From contig NZ_SBFF01000001.1 of assembly GCF_004151485.1 (NCBI RefSeq), forward strand, positions 597,633 to 661,632: 64,000 nt of DNA. Reading direction: 5' to 3'. A program made the position numbers and the translations under genes. Each line of letters begins with the position of its first letter. The first letter of the stretch is position 1. This DNA is from Sphingosinicella sp. CPCC 101087 (GTDB lineage: Bacteria; Pseudomonadota; Alphaproteobacteria; Sphingomonadales; Sphingomonadaceae). Shown here piece by piece: positions 39,309 through 47,747 of this stretch. The notes under the pieces were generated by a model. The model was given only the letters and a program-made list of their open reading frames with translations. It was not told the origin of the DNA and ran no database searches.

Positions 39309-39375
39309 GTTAGCTCCAGCTGTTTATCGAATGCCGCCGCTGGCACGGCGGTCGGACACGGTGGAATGATCGCCG

Positions 39376-39696
39376 TCAGCCACCGTAAAGTCCGATCGCC
39401 GAAATAACCCGCGACAGGACGAACAAGCCGACGAAGCCGATCAGGATGACCACCGCCCCGGTTCTGGCGGCGGAGCGCAGCCCCGGCACGGGCAGCGATA
39501 CGAGGCCCAGCACCGTCAGACCCAATCCGACGGCGATGATTCCCAGCGGCACCAGTCCCGCCCATTGGGACGGCGCGGTGGCCATGCCCTGCGCCGTGGC
39601 GGCAAGAAAGCCGATACCGGCGGCGAGGAGCCCGGCCGCGACCGCCCCGATAGAAGCGCCGATCGCCGGCGCCGCCGGGCGGGCCGTGTCGATCAT
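39376..39696 (-). CDS. Small membrane protein between pdhC and lpdA
   Basis: A 106-residue protein with three strongly hydrophobic segments (about 12-34, 44-66 and 78-100), probably an inner-membrane protein with no soluble domain. Its ATG overlaps the pdhC stop by four bases (ATGA), so it is translated with pdhC, and lpdA starts 67 bp later. No family is recognised. Coupling to pdhC suggests conserved co-expression, but a role in the complex is only inference. Confidence 0.75.
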   Translation of the reverse strand: MIDTARPAAPAIGASIGAVAAGLLAAGIGFLAATAQGMATAPSQWAGLVPLGIIAVGLGLTVLGLVSLPVPGLRSAARTGAVVILIGFVGLFVLSRVISAIGLYGG

Positions 39697-41012
39697 GCCA
39701 GCATCCCGATCGGGCTCTCGACCAGCTGCTTGAACACCTTCATCAGCCGTGCGCCGTCTGCGCCGTCGATGGCGCGATGGTCGAAGCTGCCCGTGGCGCT
39801 CATCACCGTCGCGATCTGAAGCGAATCGTCGATGACGTAGGGGCGCTTCTCGCCGGCGCCGATGGCCATGATCATGCCCTGGGGCGGATTGATGACCGCG
39901 TCGAACTGCTTGATCCCGTACATCCCCATGTTCGAAATGCTCGCGGTGCCCCCCTGATATTCGTGCGGTTGCAGTTTGCCCTCCTTGGCCCGGCCGGCGA
40001 GCTCGCTCATCTCCTTGGAGATCAGCGAGAGCGGTTTGGTGTCGGCACCGACGATGATCGGCGTGATCAGGCCGTTCGGGATCGACACCGCGACCGACAC
40101 GTCGGCACGGCTATATTTGAATAGCTGGTCGCCGGAGATGGAGACGTTGCACTCAGGCACTTCCATCAAGGCCGCGGCGAGCGCCTTGATGAGCATGTCG
40201 TTGACGCTCAGCTTGACGCCGCGGCTTTCCAGGCCCTTGTTCAGCTCGGCCCGCAGCGAGAGCAGGGCGTCGAGCCGCACGTCGACGGTGAGGTAGATGT
40301 GGGGGATCGTCTGCTTCGCCTCCGTCAGCCGGCGGGCGATCGTCTTGCGCATGTTCGACAGCTTGACCGCTTCGTGCGGGATCTCCGTCTCGAAAGTGGC
40401 CGGAGCCACGGACGCCGGCCGCTCGGCGACCGGCGCCGCGGCAGGGGCCGGAGCGGCCCTGGCCGGCGCCTTGCCCGCGGCCGCCTCGATATCAGCCTTG
40501 ACGATCCGGCCGCCCGGGCCTGAACCGGTGAGACCGGCAAGATCGATACCCTGAGCCTCGGCCAGGCGGCGCGCCAGCGGACTCGCCTTCACCCGCCCGC
40601 CGTCCTGGGCCTGCGGTGCGGCCGGCGCGGGCGCGGCCTTGGCCTCGGTCTGCGGCGGCGACGGCTCGGCCGCAGGCTTGGCCTCCTCGGCCGGCTGACC
40701 CGCTCCGGTCTCGCCGCCATCCTGGGCCACGGCCTTGCCGGCGGGGGCCTCCACGCTGGAGGCGTCCTCGCCCTCTTCCGCGATGAGCGCGATGACGGTG
40801 CCGACCTTCACTTCGTCAGTGCCTTCGGGAACGAGAATCTTCGCGATCGTGCCTTCGTCGATCGCTTCGAACTCCATGGTTGCCTTGTCGGTCTCGATCT
40901 CGGCCAGGATATCGCCGGAGGAGACGGTGTCCCCCTCCTTCACCAGCCATTTGGCGAGAGTCCCCTCCTCCATCGTCGGCGACAGAGCGGGCATCTTCAG
41001 TTCGATCGGCAT
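39693..41012 (-). CDS. pdhC: Pyruvate dehydrogenase complex dihydrolipoamide acetyltransferase (E2)
   Basis: A 439-residue E2 core protein. The lipoyl domain has the lipoylated Lys43 in [11 protein letters not shown], followed by a long Ala/Pro/Glu linker (about 85-135), the peripheral subunit-binding domain with [18 protein letters not shown], and the acyltransferase domain with the catalytic [12 protein letters not shown] near the C-terminus. One lipoyl domain is normal for alphaproteobacterial PdhC. pdhA and pdhB are not in the window, and no gene runs toward pdhC within 277 bp upstream, so it probably has its own promoter. Confidence 0.96.
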   Translation of the reverse strand: MPIELKMPALSPTMEEGTLAKWLVKEGDTVSSGDILAEIETDKATMEFEAIDEGTIAKILVPEGTDEVKVGTVIALIAEEGEDASSVEAPAGKAVAQDGGETGAGQPAEEAKPAAEPSPPQTEAKAAPAPAAPQAQDGGRVKASPLARRLAEAQGIDLAGLTGSGPGGRIVKADIEAAAGKAPARAAPAPAAAPVAERPASVAPATFETEIPHEAVKLSNMRKTIARRLTEAKQTIPHIYLTVDVRLDALLSLRAELNKGLESRGVKLSVNDMLIKALAAALMEVPECNVSISGDQLFKYSRADVSVAVSIPNGLITPIIVGADTKPLSLISKEMSELAGRAKEGKLQPHEYQGGTASISNMGMYGIKQFDAVINPPQGMIMAIGAGEKRPYVIDDSLQIATVMSATGSFDHRAIDGADGARLMKVFKQLVESPIGMLA

Positions 41013-41092
41013 GAAGGCGCATCCTCTAGAGCGCTATCCGGTCGGGCGGAATCCTCCGACGACTCGGATATCGCGACAAGACAAGTCATTCT

Positions 41093-41130
41093 GGAGCGGA
41101 TCGCCACGCGAAGCGATCGCGATCCGCTCC
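41093..41130. repeat. Palindromic element between pdhC and the usp gene
   Basis: A perfect 12-bp inverted repeat GGAGCGGATCGC / GCGATCCGCTCC with a 14-nt loop lies in the gap between two divergent genes. No U-tract follows, so it is not a terminator for either gene. It could be a dispersed palindrome or an operator. Confidence 0.5.
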
Positions 41131-41289
41131 AAAGAACCGCCAGCGTCCAAACAGCATCAGCCCCTTCATGGTCAAGACTTGCTTGGGCGATTGTTCTGTC
41201 GCACCGTCGTCGGGCGCCGGCACCTGCCCGGCGCGATGGGGAGGCACGAATGCGCGATCGCATCCGGATTGCCGCCCGCGGGAGGCCCA

Positions 41290-41745
41290 ATGCGATCATA
41301 TTTGGTGGTCATGGACGAGACCGAGGAGGCCCAGGCGGCGCTACGGTTCGCGGCCCGTCGAGCGGCGCGGATCGGCGCGGGCGTGGAAATCCTCGCTTTG
41401 ATTCCGAAGCAGGAGTTCGTCCAATGGAGCGGCGTCCAGGCCGCGATGGAGGAGGAAGCCCGACTGCGCGCCGAGGCGATGCTCGTCCAGGCCTCGGGGG
41501 CCATCATCGAGGAAGCGGGAATCAAGCCGTCGATCACCGTGAAGCAGGGCGAGCCGATCAAGGCCGTCACCGCACTGCTCAAGGAACGGGACGATCTGCT
41601 GGCGCTGGTGCTCGCCGCGGCGAAGGAAGGCGGACCGGGGCCGCTGATCAGCCATTTCGCGGGATCGGTCGCCGGGAGCCTGCCCTGCCCGTTGATCATC
41701 GTCCCCGCCGGTCTGGACGACGAGGCGCTGAGCAAGCTCACCTGA
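41290..41745 (+). CDS. Universal stress protein UspA family
   Basis: A 151-residue single-domain Usp. It begins MRSYLVVMDETEEAQAALRF, typical of the first beta-strand and helix, and ends with LISHFAGSVAGSLPCPLIIV, which fits the glycine-rich nucleotide-binding segment and last strand. ATG at 41290 is chosen because upstream in-frame sequence is unconserved. It is divergent from pdhC and convergent with an RcnB-like gene. Stress role inferred from family. Confidence 0.85.
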   Translation: MRSYLVVMDETEEAQAALRFAARRAARIGAGVEILALIPKQEFVQWSGVQAAMEEEARLRAEAMLVQASGAIIEEAGIKPSITVKQGEPIKAVTALLKERDDLLALVLAAAKEGGPGPLISHFAGSVAGSLPCPLIIVPAGLDDEALSKLT

Positions 41746-41817
41746 ACCCGGCGCCGGCGCCGGCGCCGCCCAAGACAATGTCCGCGCCGCCCGCGCGCAA
41801 CGATCAGTTCCGGGCGG

Positions 41818-42654
41818 TCAGCCCCGCTCTCCCGCCGGCGGACGCGGAGGCGCCTGGGGACGTGGCCGCGGCTGGGGACGCGGCCGCGGCCGGACGTGGC
41901 GGCGCGCGCGCTGCCGTACCTCGACCACTTCCTCCGTCACTTCCTCGACATAGGTGGTTCCGCCCGACCAGACGGTCGTTTCGATGATGATCGGATAGGC
42001 GGCGCCGTAACCATAATAGCCATAGCCCTGGCCAGAATAGCCGTAGCCTGGACCGTAAACTGGCCCCGCGCAGGGCTGGGGCGGCGCGGGATGGCAGGCC
42101 GGAGGGGGATAGCCGGGCCCGGCCCCATAGGCATAGCCGCCCTCTTCGTGGCCGCCATAGGCGCCGTAATCCCATCCTTCTTCAGGCCCCGGCTGGGAAC
42201 GCTCGACCCAGGCATAGTCCCGTTCATCGGGCCGCCATTCGCCGCGCCCGTAATAAGAGGGGATGCCGTCGTCCATCTCCCAGCGCTCGCCATATTCGTC
42301 CCAGTCGAGCCCGTAGCGTGTGTCTCGGACTCGCCCCTCCGGGTCGATCAGGTAGGCATCGTCATAATAACGCACCCAGCGCTGGTCGCGCGGGGGCGCT
42401 GGAAGATGGTAGAGCTGCCAGTTCTGGACGTGGAATTGCGGGCCGAACCAGAAGGGATGGACGAAGAAGCCCCTCTGCAGGCGGCGATGTTGAAAATTCC
42501 GACCGGGGTGGTGGAAGCGGCGTCCTTCGTGACCCACGGCGACATTGCCGGCATGCCGGACGCTGACGCCTGGACCCTGGCCCGGTTGAGCAGATGCGGC
42601 GGCCGGAACGGTGGCGATGCCGGCTACGAATGCGGTGAGGACGAGCCTGTTCAT
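41818..42654 (-). CDS. RcnB-like secreted protein with Tyr/Gly-rich and Arg/Pro-rich tail
   Basis: A 278-residue exported protein (signal peptide 1-22). Residues about 80-130 show QRWVRYYDDAYLIDPEGRV, like the periplasmic RcnB Ni/Co-homeostasis domain. A Gly/Tyr-rich region (about 165-220) follows, then a highly basic Arg/Pro tail (about 250-278). The tail might bind the cell wall or nucleic acid. Metal function is only suggested by family. The convergent Usp gene is 72 bp away with a GC-rich spacer. Confidence 0.75.
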   Translation of the reverse strand: MNRLVLTAFVAGIATVPAAASAQPGQGPGVSVRHAGNVAVGHEGRRFHHPGRNFQHRRLQRGFFVHPFWFGPQFHVQNWQLYHLPAPPRDQRWVRYYDDAYLIDPEGRVRDTRYGLDWDEYGERWEMDDGIPSYYGRGEWRPDERDYAWVERSQPGPEEGWDYGAYGGHEEGGYAYGAGPGYPPPACHPAPPQPCAGPVYGPGYGYSGQGYGYYGYGAAYPIIIETTVWSGGTTYVEEVTEEVVEVRQRARRHVRPRPRPQPRPRPQAPPRPPAGERG

Positions 42655-42734
42655 GCCGTTTCCCCTGAGCGATTTCGGCTCCCGGCACGGAGGCCCGGAG
42701 CCCTTGAAGGATCACTCTAGCGCCGGCGTGTAGG

Positions 42735-43226
42735 TCAGGCCACGCCGGCAAAGCGTTCAGAAAGCCGCTGTACCAATTCGACACAGCCGGCAACGTCCGC
42801 GTCGTCGAAGCGGGCGGGGCTGGGGCTGTCGAGATCGAGGACGCCGAGCAGCACGCCTTCGTGCAGGACGGGCACGACCAGCTCCGAGCGCGAGGCAGCG
42901 TCGCAGGCGATGTGGCCGGGGAAAGCGAGGACGTCCGCGACACATTGCGGCTCGAGGCTTGCAGCCGCGACCCCGCACACGCCCTTGCCGAACGGGATTC
43001 GGATGCACGCTGGCCGGCCCTGGAACGGGCCGAGCACCAGCTCGCCGCCGACATTGCGGTAAAAGCCCGCCCAGTTGAGGTCGGGCAGTGCCTCCCACAA
43101 CAAGGCGGCGACATTGGCCATGTTGGCGATGGCGTCGGGCTCTCCTGCCGTGAGGGCTTCGGCGGCTTGGGTCAGCTGTCGGTAGAGCTCGGCCTTGTCG
43201 TCGGCGGCAATCCTGAAGTCGTACAT
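42735..43226 (-). CDS. msrC: Free methionine-(R)-sulfoxide reductase, GAF type
   Basis: A 163-residue GAF-domain enzyme reducing free methionine-R-sulfoxide. The conserved stretch DLNWAGFYRNVGGELVLGPF, IPFGKGVCGVAA and DSPSPARFDDADVAG fit fRMsr, with active-site cysteines at GVCGVAA and near PACIRIPF. Standalone gene upstream of arfB on the same strand (43-bp gap). Gene name by homology to yeast/bacterial MsrC. Confidence 0.85.
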   Translation of the reverse strand: MYDFRIAADDKAELYRQLTQAAEALTAGEPDAIANMANVAALLWEALPDLNWAGFYRNVGGELVLGPFQGRPACIRIPFGKGVCGVAAASLEPQCVADVLAFPGHIACDAASRSELVVPVLHEGVLLGVLDLDSPSPARFDDADVAGCVELVQRLSERFAGVA

Positions 43227-43269
43227 CGTGGCTCCTTCGCGCTCCCCCTTGTGACGTCAAGGAACGCGT

Positions 43270-43674
43270 TCAATCCGGCCTTACCCTGCCGCGGCCCTGC
43301 TTCACGTTCGATCGCTGCTTCTTGGCGTCGACGCGTCTCGCTTTGGCAGCACGGCTCGGCTTGGTCTTGATTCTCTTCGCTTCCCGTACATGGGCGCGCG
43401 CAATCAGGTTCGCCAGCCTTGCGCGCGCTTCCTCGCGATTGGCTTCCTGGCTCCGGTGGGTTCGGGCGGTGATGACGATCTCGCCCGCGGCGGTCATCCG
43501 GCTTCCGGCCAGCGCTCTGAGCCGGGCATAGACCTCAGGCGAAAGGCCGAGCCTGAAAACGTCGCAGCGCAGTTGACAGGCGGTTGCCACCTTGTTGACG
43601 TTCTGGCCGCCAGGGCCGGAGGCCGCCAGAAAGCGTTCTTGCAGCGCATCCTCGGGTATCTCAAAGTCCGGCAT
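43270..43674 (-). CDS. arfB: Alternative ribosome-rescue factor ArfB
   Basis: A 134-residue peptidyl-tRNA hydrolase of the YaeJ/ICT1 type that rescues ribosomes stalled on mRNAs lacking stop codons. The GGQ catalytic motif is in ASGPGGQNVNKVATACQL (residues 19-21 region), and the C-terminal tail is strongly basic (KRIKTKPSRAAKARRVDAKK), as required to reach into the mRNA channel. ATG at 43674 overlaps the RluA-type gene by 14 bases, so the two genes are coupled. Confidence 0.95.
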   Translation of the reverse strand: MPDFEIPEDALQERFLAASGPGGQNVNKVATACQLRCDVFRLGLSPEVYARLRALAGSRMTAAGEIVITARTHRSQEANREEARARLANLIARAHVREAKRIKTKPSRAAKARRVDAKKQRSNVKQGRGRVRPD

Positions 43675-44323
43675 CGTCGAATCCGGCTTCCGCGAAGGGG
43701 CGCGGCAGTGGCGCCCGCGCTTCGATTGCCGGCTTGGACTCGCGCGGCACGCGCAGTTCCAGCGCGTGGAGGAGCGTCGGCCCGACGCCGTCTCCATATA
43801 CCGGGTCGCCCGCGACCGGACAGCCGAGGCCTGCGGCGGCATGGACGCGGATCTGATGGGTACGCCCGGTGCGCGGTCGGAATCGGACCAGCGCACGTTC
43901 CCCGATGCGGCCGATCACCGCATATTCCGTTTGTGCCGGCCGGCCACTCGGATCGGGCACCATCCGCCAGCCGCTTTCGGGACTGGAGATCTTGGTCAGG
44001 GCAAGTCCCACCACCCCATCCTCGGCGGCGGGAATCCCTTCCAGCACGGCGATATAGACCTTCTCGGCGCGGCCCTCCTCGAACGTGCGGGCGAAGCGCT
44101 TGTGGGCTTTCGGGTTGCGGGAGAGGAGCAGGCAGCCGGACGTGTCGCGGTCGAGCCGGTGGACCGGGGCGGGCGTCCGCAGGAAGCCGAGCCGAAGCTC
44201 GCCCAGCGCGTCCTCCAGGCTCTCGCGCGTCGCCGGCCCGGGATGGACGGAGAGGCCCGCCGGCTTGTCGATCACGATCGCCTCGGCGTCGACGAAGAGG
44301 ATGCGATCGCGAATGTCATGCAT
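43661..44323 (-). CDS. RluA-family pseudouridine synthase
   Basis: A 220-residue RNA pseudouridine synthase. The catalytic Asp is in HRLDRDTSGCLLLS, and ARTFEEGRAEKVYIAVLEG and RPRTGRTHQIRVHAAAGL are the other family motifs. It lacks an S4 domain, so it resembles RluA (23S/tRNA position) rather than RluC/RluD; the target site is unknown. It overlaps arfB. Confidence 0.92.
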   Translation of the reverse strand: MHDIRDRILFVDAEAIVIDKPAGLSVHPGPATRESLEDALGELRLGFLRTPAPVHRLDRDTSGCLLLSRNPKAHKRFARTFEEGRAEKVYIAVLEGIPAAEDGVVGLALTKISSPESGWRMVPDPSGRPAQTEYAVIGRIGERALVRFRPRTGRTHQIRVHAAAGLGCPVAGDPVYGDGVGPTLLHALELRVPRESKPAIEARAPLPRPFAEAGFDDAGL

Positions 44324-44406
44324 GGATGGCCCGTGCCACGGCTGCGGCGCGCAGGCAAACGGGCGAGATCGGACGCCGCTTTTCGTTCATCAATTAATTC
44401 ATGGAA

Positions 44407-44421
44407 TTAAGACAGAATTAA
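44407..44421. promoter_or_regulatory. CtrA binding site (TTAA-N7-TTAA)
   Basis: TTAAGACAGAATTAA is an exact CtrA box, TTAA-N7-TTAA, about 90 bp upstream of the ctrA start. Further TTAA half-sites lie at 44394-44397 and 44447-44450. This arrangement predicts direct autoregulation of ctrA as in Caulobacter. No GANTC (CcrM) site was seen in the 188-bp gap. Confidence 0.75.
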
Positions 44422-44511
44422 CCTTTTGCGTTCACATCTGTAAACGTTAATACGCCTCGAGGGGGCGCCCCCGATCGGCGGGCGAGCTTTCGCGACAGGA
44501 GGGCAGATTAG

Positions 44512-45213
44512 ATGCGCGTGCTGCTGATCGAAGACGAGCCGACCACGGCCAAGGCCATTGAATTGATGCTCAGCACCGAGGGCTTCAACGTCTATACGAC
44601 GGACCTCGGCGAGGAGGGCTTGGACCTCGGCAAGCTGTACGACTACGACATCATCTGCCTCGACCTGAACCTTCCCGACATGCATGGCTACGACGTGCTG
44701 AAGAAGCTTCGCACGGCCAAGGTCGGAACGCCCGTGCTGATCCTTTCCGGCGTCAGCGAGATGGATTCCAAGGTTCGCGCGTTGGGCTTCGGTGCCGACG
44801 ACTATGTCACCAAGCCGTTCCACCGCGACGAGCTCATCGCCCGCATCCATGCCATCGTCCGCCGCTCCAAAGGGCATTCGCAGTCGGTGATCAAGACCGG
44901 CAAGCTCGCGGTCAATCTCGACGCCAAGACGGTCGAGGTCGATGGCGCCCGCGTGCACCTGACCGGCAAGGAATATGCGATGCTGGAGCTGCTCAGCCTG
45001 CGCAAGGGCACCACCCTCACCAAGGAGATGTTCCTCAATCATCTCTATGGCGGCATGGACGAGCCGGAGCTCAAGATCATCGACGTGTTCATCTGCAAGC
45101 TCCGCAAGAAATTGAGCCTGGCCTGCGGCGGCGAAAATTATATCGAGACGGTCTGGGGCCGCGGCTACGTGCTGCGCGAGCCCGACGAGGCCGAGGCCGC
45201 CCAGGTCGCCTGA
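44512..45213 (+). CDS. ctrA: Cell-cycle response regulator CtrA
   Basis: A 233-residue OmpR-class response regulator, the master cell-cycle regulator of Alphaproteobacteria. The receiver domain (1-118) has acid residues Glu7/Asp8, the phosphoacceptor Asp51 in [13 protein letters not shown], and Lys in [11 protein letters not shown]. The winged-helix output domain (about 130-225) has the recognition helix stretch [19 protein letters not shown]. The C-terminus ends in -QVA, similar to but not identical with the -AA end used for ClpXP degradation in Caulobacter. Single-gene unit with its own promoter box and a terminator. Confidence 0.97.
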   Translation: MRVLLIEDEPTTAKAIELMLSTEGFNVYTTDLGEEGLDLGKLYDYDIICLDLNLPDMHGYDVLKKLRTAKVGTPVLILSGVSEMDSKVRALGFGADDYVTKPFHRDELIARIHAIVRRSKGHSQSVIKTGKLAVNLDAKTVEVDGARVHLTGKEYAMLELLSLRKGTTLTKEMFLNHLYGGMDEPELKIIDVFICKLRKKLSLACGGENYIETVWGRGYVLREPDEAEAAQVA

Positions 45214-45236
45214 ATTCCACTCGAGGAAGCGCATGG

Positions 45237-45275
45237 AACCGGCGCCCGCGACCAGCGGGGGCCGGTTTCTTTTTC
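45237..45275 (+). terminator. Intrinsic terminator after ctrA
   Basis: A 13-bp stem with one mismatch (AACCGGCGCCCGC / GCGGGGGCCGGTT, ACCA-type loop) is followed by TTTCTTTTTCAC. It ends the ctrA unit before the Anbu operon starts at 45354. Confidence 0.85.
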
Positions 45276-45353
45276 ACCTGTCACCGCGGCCCCGGGATGT
45301 GCATGATGGCCCTGGCGGAATGCCGCCGGACGGATTGAGCATCAAGGGGGCCG

Positions 45354-46799
45354 ATGGCCGCGCCGACCGCGTTCGATGAATTGTGGGGGACGAGCCGGGG
45401 TCGCAAGGCCAGGCCGGGCCTGGAGTCGCTCGCCGCCTGGCTCGCCGACCTACCGCCGGCCGAGCTCGACCGGCGCCAGCAGGCCGCGGAGGCGGCTTTT
45501 CGCAGCCTGGGCGTGACCTTCGCCGTCTATGGCGAGGAAGAATCGGCCGAGCGGATTATCCCGTTCGACATCATCCCGCGCGTCTTCACCGCGCGCGAAT
45601 GGTCCGCTCTGGCGGAAGGCCTGGAGCAGCGGGTCAGGGCGATCAACGCCTTCCTCGGCGACATTTACGGGCCCCGCCGCATCCTCGCCGACGGCGCGAT
45701 CCCGCCCGACATCGTGCTCGCCAACAGCCAGTTTTGTATTCCCTGCGCCGGTGCGCGCGCGCCGCACGGCGTCTTCGCCCACATCTGCGGCATCGATCTG
45801 GTGCGTACCGGCGCGGACGAATTCTGGGTGCTCGAGGACAATGCCCGCACCCCGTCGGGCGTCTCCTACATGCTGGAGAATCGAGAGGCGATGCTGCGCC
45901 TGTGTCCGGAGCTGTTCGAGATCTTGGACGTCGCGCCGGTCGATTCCTATCCCGAGATGTTGCGCGAAACGCTCCTGTCGGTGGCGCCCGACAAGGCCAA
46001 GGATCCGGTGGGCGTGCTGCTCACTCCGGGTCACCATAATTCGGCCTATTACGAGCACAGCTTCCTCGCCGACAATATGGGCATCGAGCTGGTCGAGGGG
46101 CGCGACCTGGTGGTGGACGATGGCGTCGTCTTCATGCGCACGATCGACGGGCCGGTCCGGGTCGACGTCATCTACCGGCGCATCGACGATGCCTTCCTGG
46201 ACCCGCTCGTCTTCCGGCCGGATTCTCTGCTTGGGGTTCCGGGCCTGATGGCGGCCTATCTCGCGGGAAACGTCAGCCTGGTGAATGCGCCGGGCAGCGG
46301 CATCGCCGACGACAAGGCGATCTACAGCTACATGCCGGAGATCGTCCGTTACTATACCGGCGAGGAGCCCAAGCTGCACAATGTCGAGACGTGGCGGTGC
46401 CGAGAGCCGCAGGCGCTCAAATATACGCTCGACAATCTGGAGCAGCTGGTGGTCAAGCCGGTCGACGGCTCGGGCGGCTACGGCGTGATGGTCGGGCCGG
46501 CGGCGACCCGCGCGGAAATGGAGACGTTCCGTGCGGCGCTCAAGGCCGAGCCGCATCACTATATCGCGCAGCCGACCCTGGCGCTGTCGACCGTGCCGAC
46601 CTTCACCGAACGCGGCATCGCCCCGCGCCACGTCGATTTCCGCCCATTCGTGCTGACCGGCGCCAACGGCGTTCGCACGGTGCCGGGCGGCCTCACCAGG
46701 GTGGCACTGCGCGAGGGATCGCTGGTCGTGAACTCGAGCCAGGGCGGTGGCACCAAGGACAGCTTCATCCTCGAGGGCGGCGCGGGGGGCGACGGGTGA
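45354..46799 (+). CDS. Circularly permuted ATP-grasp protein (Anbu-operon amidoligase)
   Basis: A 481-residue protein of the DUF404/DUF407 pair (COG2308), a circularly permuted type-2 ATP-grasp fold predicted to ligate a carboxylate to an amine using ATP. Visible elements are FAHICGIDLVRTGADEFWVL with the acidic metal site EDNARTPSGVSYMLENRE, LLTPGHHNSAYYEHSFLAD, and VVKPVDGSGGYGVMVGP, a glycine-rich loop. Its substrate is unknown; the genomic partners (alpha-E, transglutaminase-like, Anbu) suggest peptide synthesis or tagging. It starts 79 bp after the ctrA terminator and shares its stop with the next start (TGATG). Confidence 0.9.
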   Translation: MAAPTAFDELWGTSRGRKARPGLESLAAWLADLPPAELDRRQQAAEAAFRSLGVTFAVYGEEESAERIIPFDIIPRVFTAREWSALAEGLEQRVRAINAFLGDIYGPRRILADGAIPPDIVLANSQFCIPCAGARAPHGVFAHICGIDLVRTGADEFWVLEDNARTPSGVSYMLENREAMLRLCPELFEILDVAPVDSYPEMLRETLLSVAPDKAKDPVGVLLTPGHHNSAYYEHSFLADNMGIELVEGRDLVVDDGVVFMRTIDGPVRVDVIYRRIDDAFLDPLVFRPDSLLGVPGLMAAYLAGNVSLVNAPGSGIADDKAIYSYMPEIVRYYTGEEPKLHNVETWRCREPQALKYTLDNLEQLVVKPVDGSGGYGVMVGPAATRAEMETFRAALKAEPHHYIAQPTLALSTVPTFTERGIAPRHVDFRPFVLTGANGVRTVPGGLTRVALREGSLVVNSSQGGGTKDSFILEGGAGGDG

Positions 46800-47734
46800 T
46801 GCTGTCGCGCACCGCCGCGCACCTCTACTGGATCGGACGCTTCATGGAGCGGGCGGAATTCGCCTGCCGTCTGGTCGAGGCGACGATTCGCCTCAGCGCT
46901 CTCGGCCACGATCCTCAGGGCGGACAGGCCTGGCGCAGCGCACTCAGCGTGGTCGGGGCCGAAGGCGCGTTCGGCGAGGAAAGCGAGCCGCTGACCCCGT
47001 TCAGCGCCCGGCGCTTTCTGACGCTCGACGACGAGAATCCCAGCTCGATCCGCTCCTGTCTCGCGGGCGCGCGCGACAATGCCCGGGCGGCGCGTACCGC
47101 CATCACCGTCGAGGTATGGCAGGCGATCAACCGGGCATGGCTCATCATCCGCGACCGCGCCAGCCCGGGCGGGGCGCAGGCAACGCTCAATCTCGTCGAG
47201 GAGCTCAAGGCCGAGATACGCGGCTTCGAAGGTGCGCTCGGCAGAATGCTGCGCACCGAAGGCAATTGGTTCATGCACCTTGGCTCGAGCATCGAGCGCG
47301 GCGACAACACGGCACGGCTCCTCGACGTCAAATATTATCTGCTGCTCCCGCCGGGCGAGGCGGTGGGCGGCACGCTAGACCGCGACCAGTGGACGACCAT
47401 CCTGCAGATTGTCTCGGCCCGCACCGCTTATCGCCACCTCTATCAGGGGCCGCTCCAGCCCTGGCTGGTCGGCGATCTGCTGATCCTGCGGGGGGAAATG
47501 CCGCGATCGCTGACCGCCTCGGCCGAGGAGACGGTGACCCATCTCGGCGCCTTCGCCGCCCGGTCCGGGCGCCAGGGCGCGGCCGACCGGCGCGCGCGGC
47601 AGCGGCTGTCGCGGATGCAGGATCTTAACATCGAAACGATCATCCAGAACGGCCTGCACGAATGGCTGCAGGCCTACATCGCCGAGAATGCGGCGATCGA
47701 CCGGGCCATCGCCGAACAGTTCCGGTTCGGGTAG
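46799..47734 (+). CDS. Alpha-E domain protein
   Basis: A 311-residue, all-helical protein of the DUF403/alpha-E family (COG2307), almost always encoded beside a permuted ATP-grasp gene. It begins MLSRTAAHLYWIGRFMERAE, contains SIERGDNTARLLDVKYYLL and ends EWLQAYIAENAAIDRAIAEQ. It likely forms part of the same enzyme as the ATP-grasp protein; in some genomes the two are fused. Start overlaps the ATP-grasp stop by one base. Role inferred from gene association. Confidence 0.9.
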   Translation: MLSRTAAHLYWIGRFMERAEFACRLVEATIRLSALGHDPQGGQAWRSALSVVGAEGAFGEESEPLTPFSARRFLTLDDENPSSIRSCLAGARDNARAARTAITVEVWQAINRAWLIIRDRASPGGAQATLNLVEELKAEIRGFEGALGRMLRTEGNWFMHLGSSIERGDNTARLLDVKYYLLLPPGEAVGGTLDRDQWTTILQIVSARTAYRHLYQGPLQPWLVGDLLILRGEMPRSLTASAEETVTHLGAFAARSGRQGAADRRARQRLSRMQDLNIETIIQNGLHEWLQAYIAENAAIDRAIAEQFRFG

Positions 47735-47747
47735 GAACCAACCCGCC

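Noticed and set aside
41746..41817. GGCGCC repeats between usp and the RcnB-like gene as a terminator
   Set aside because: The sequence is self-complementary but has no U-tract; it is more likely a simple-sequence run.
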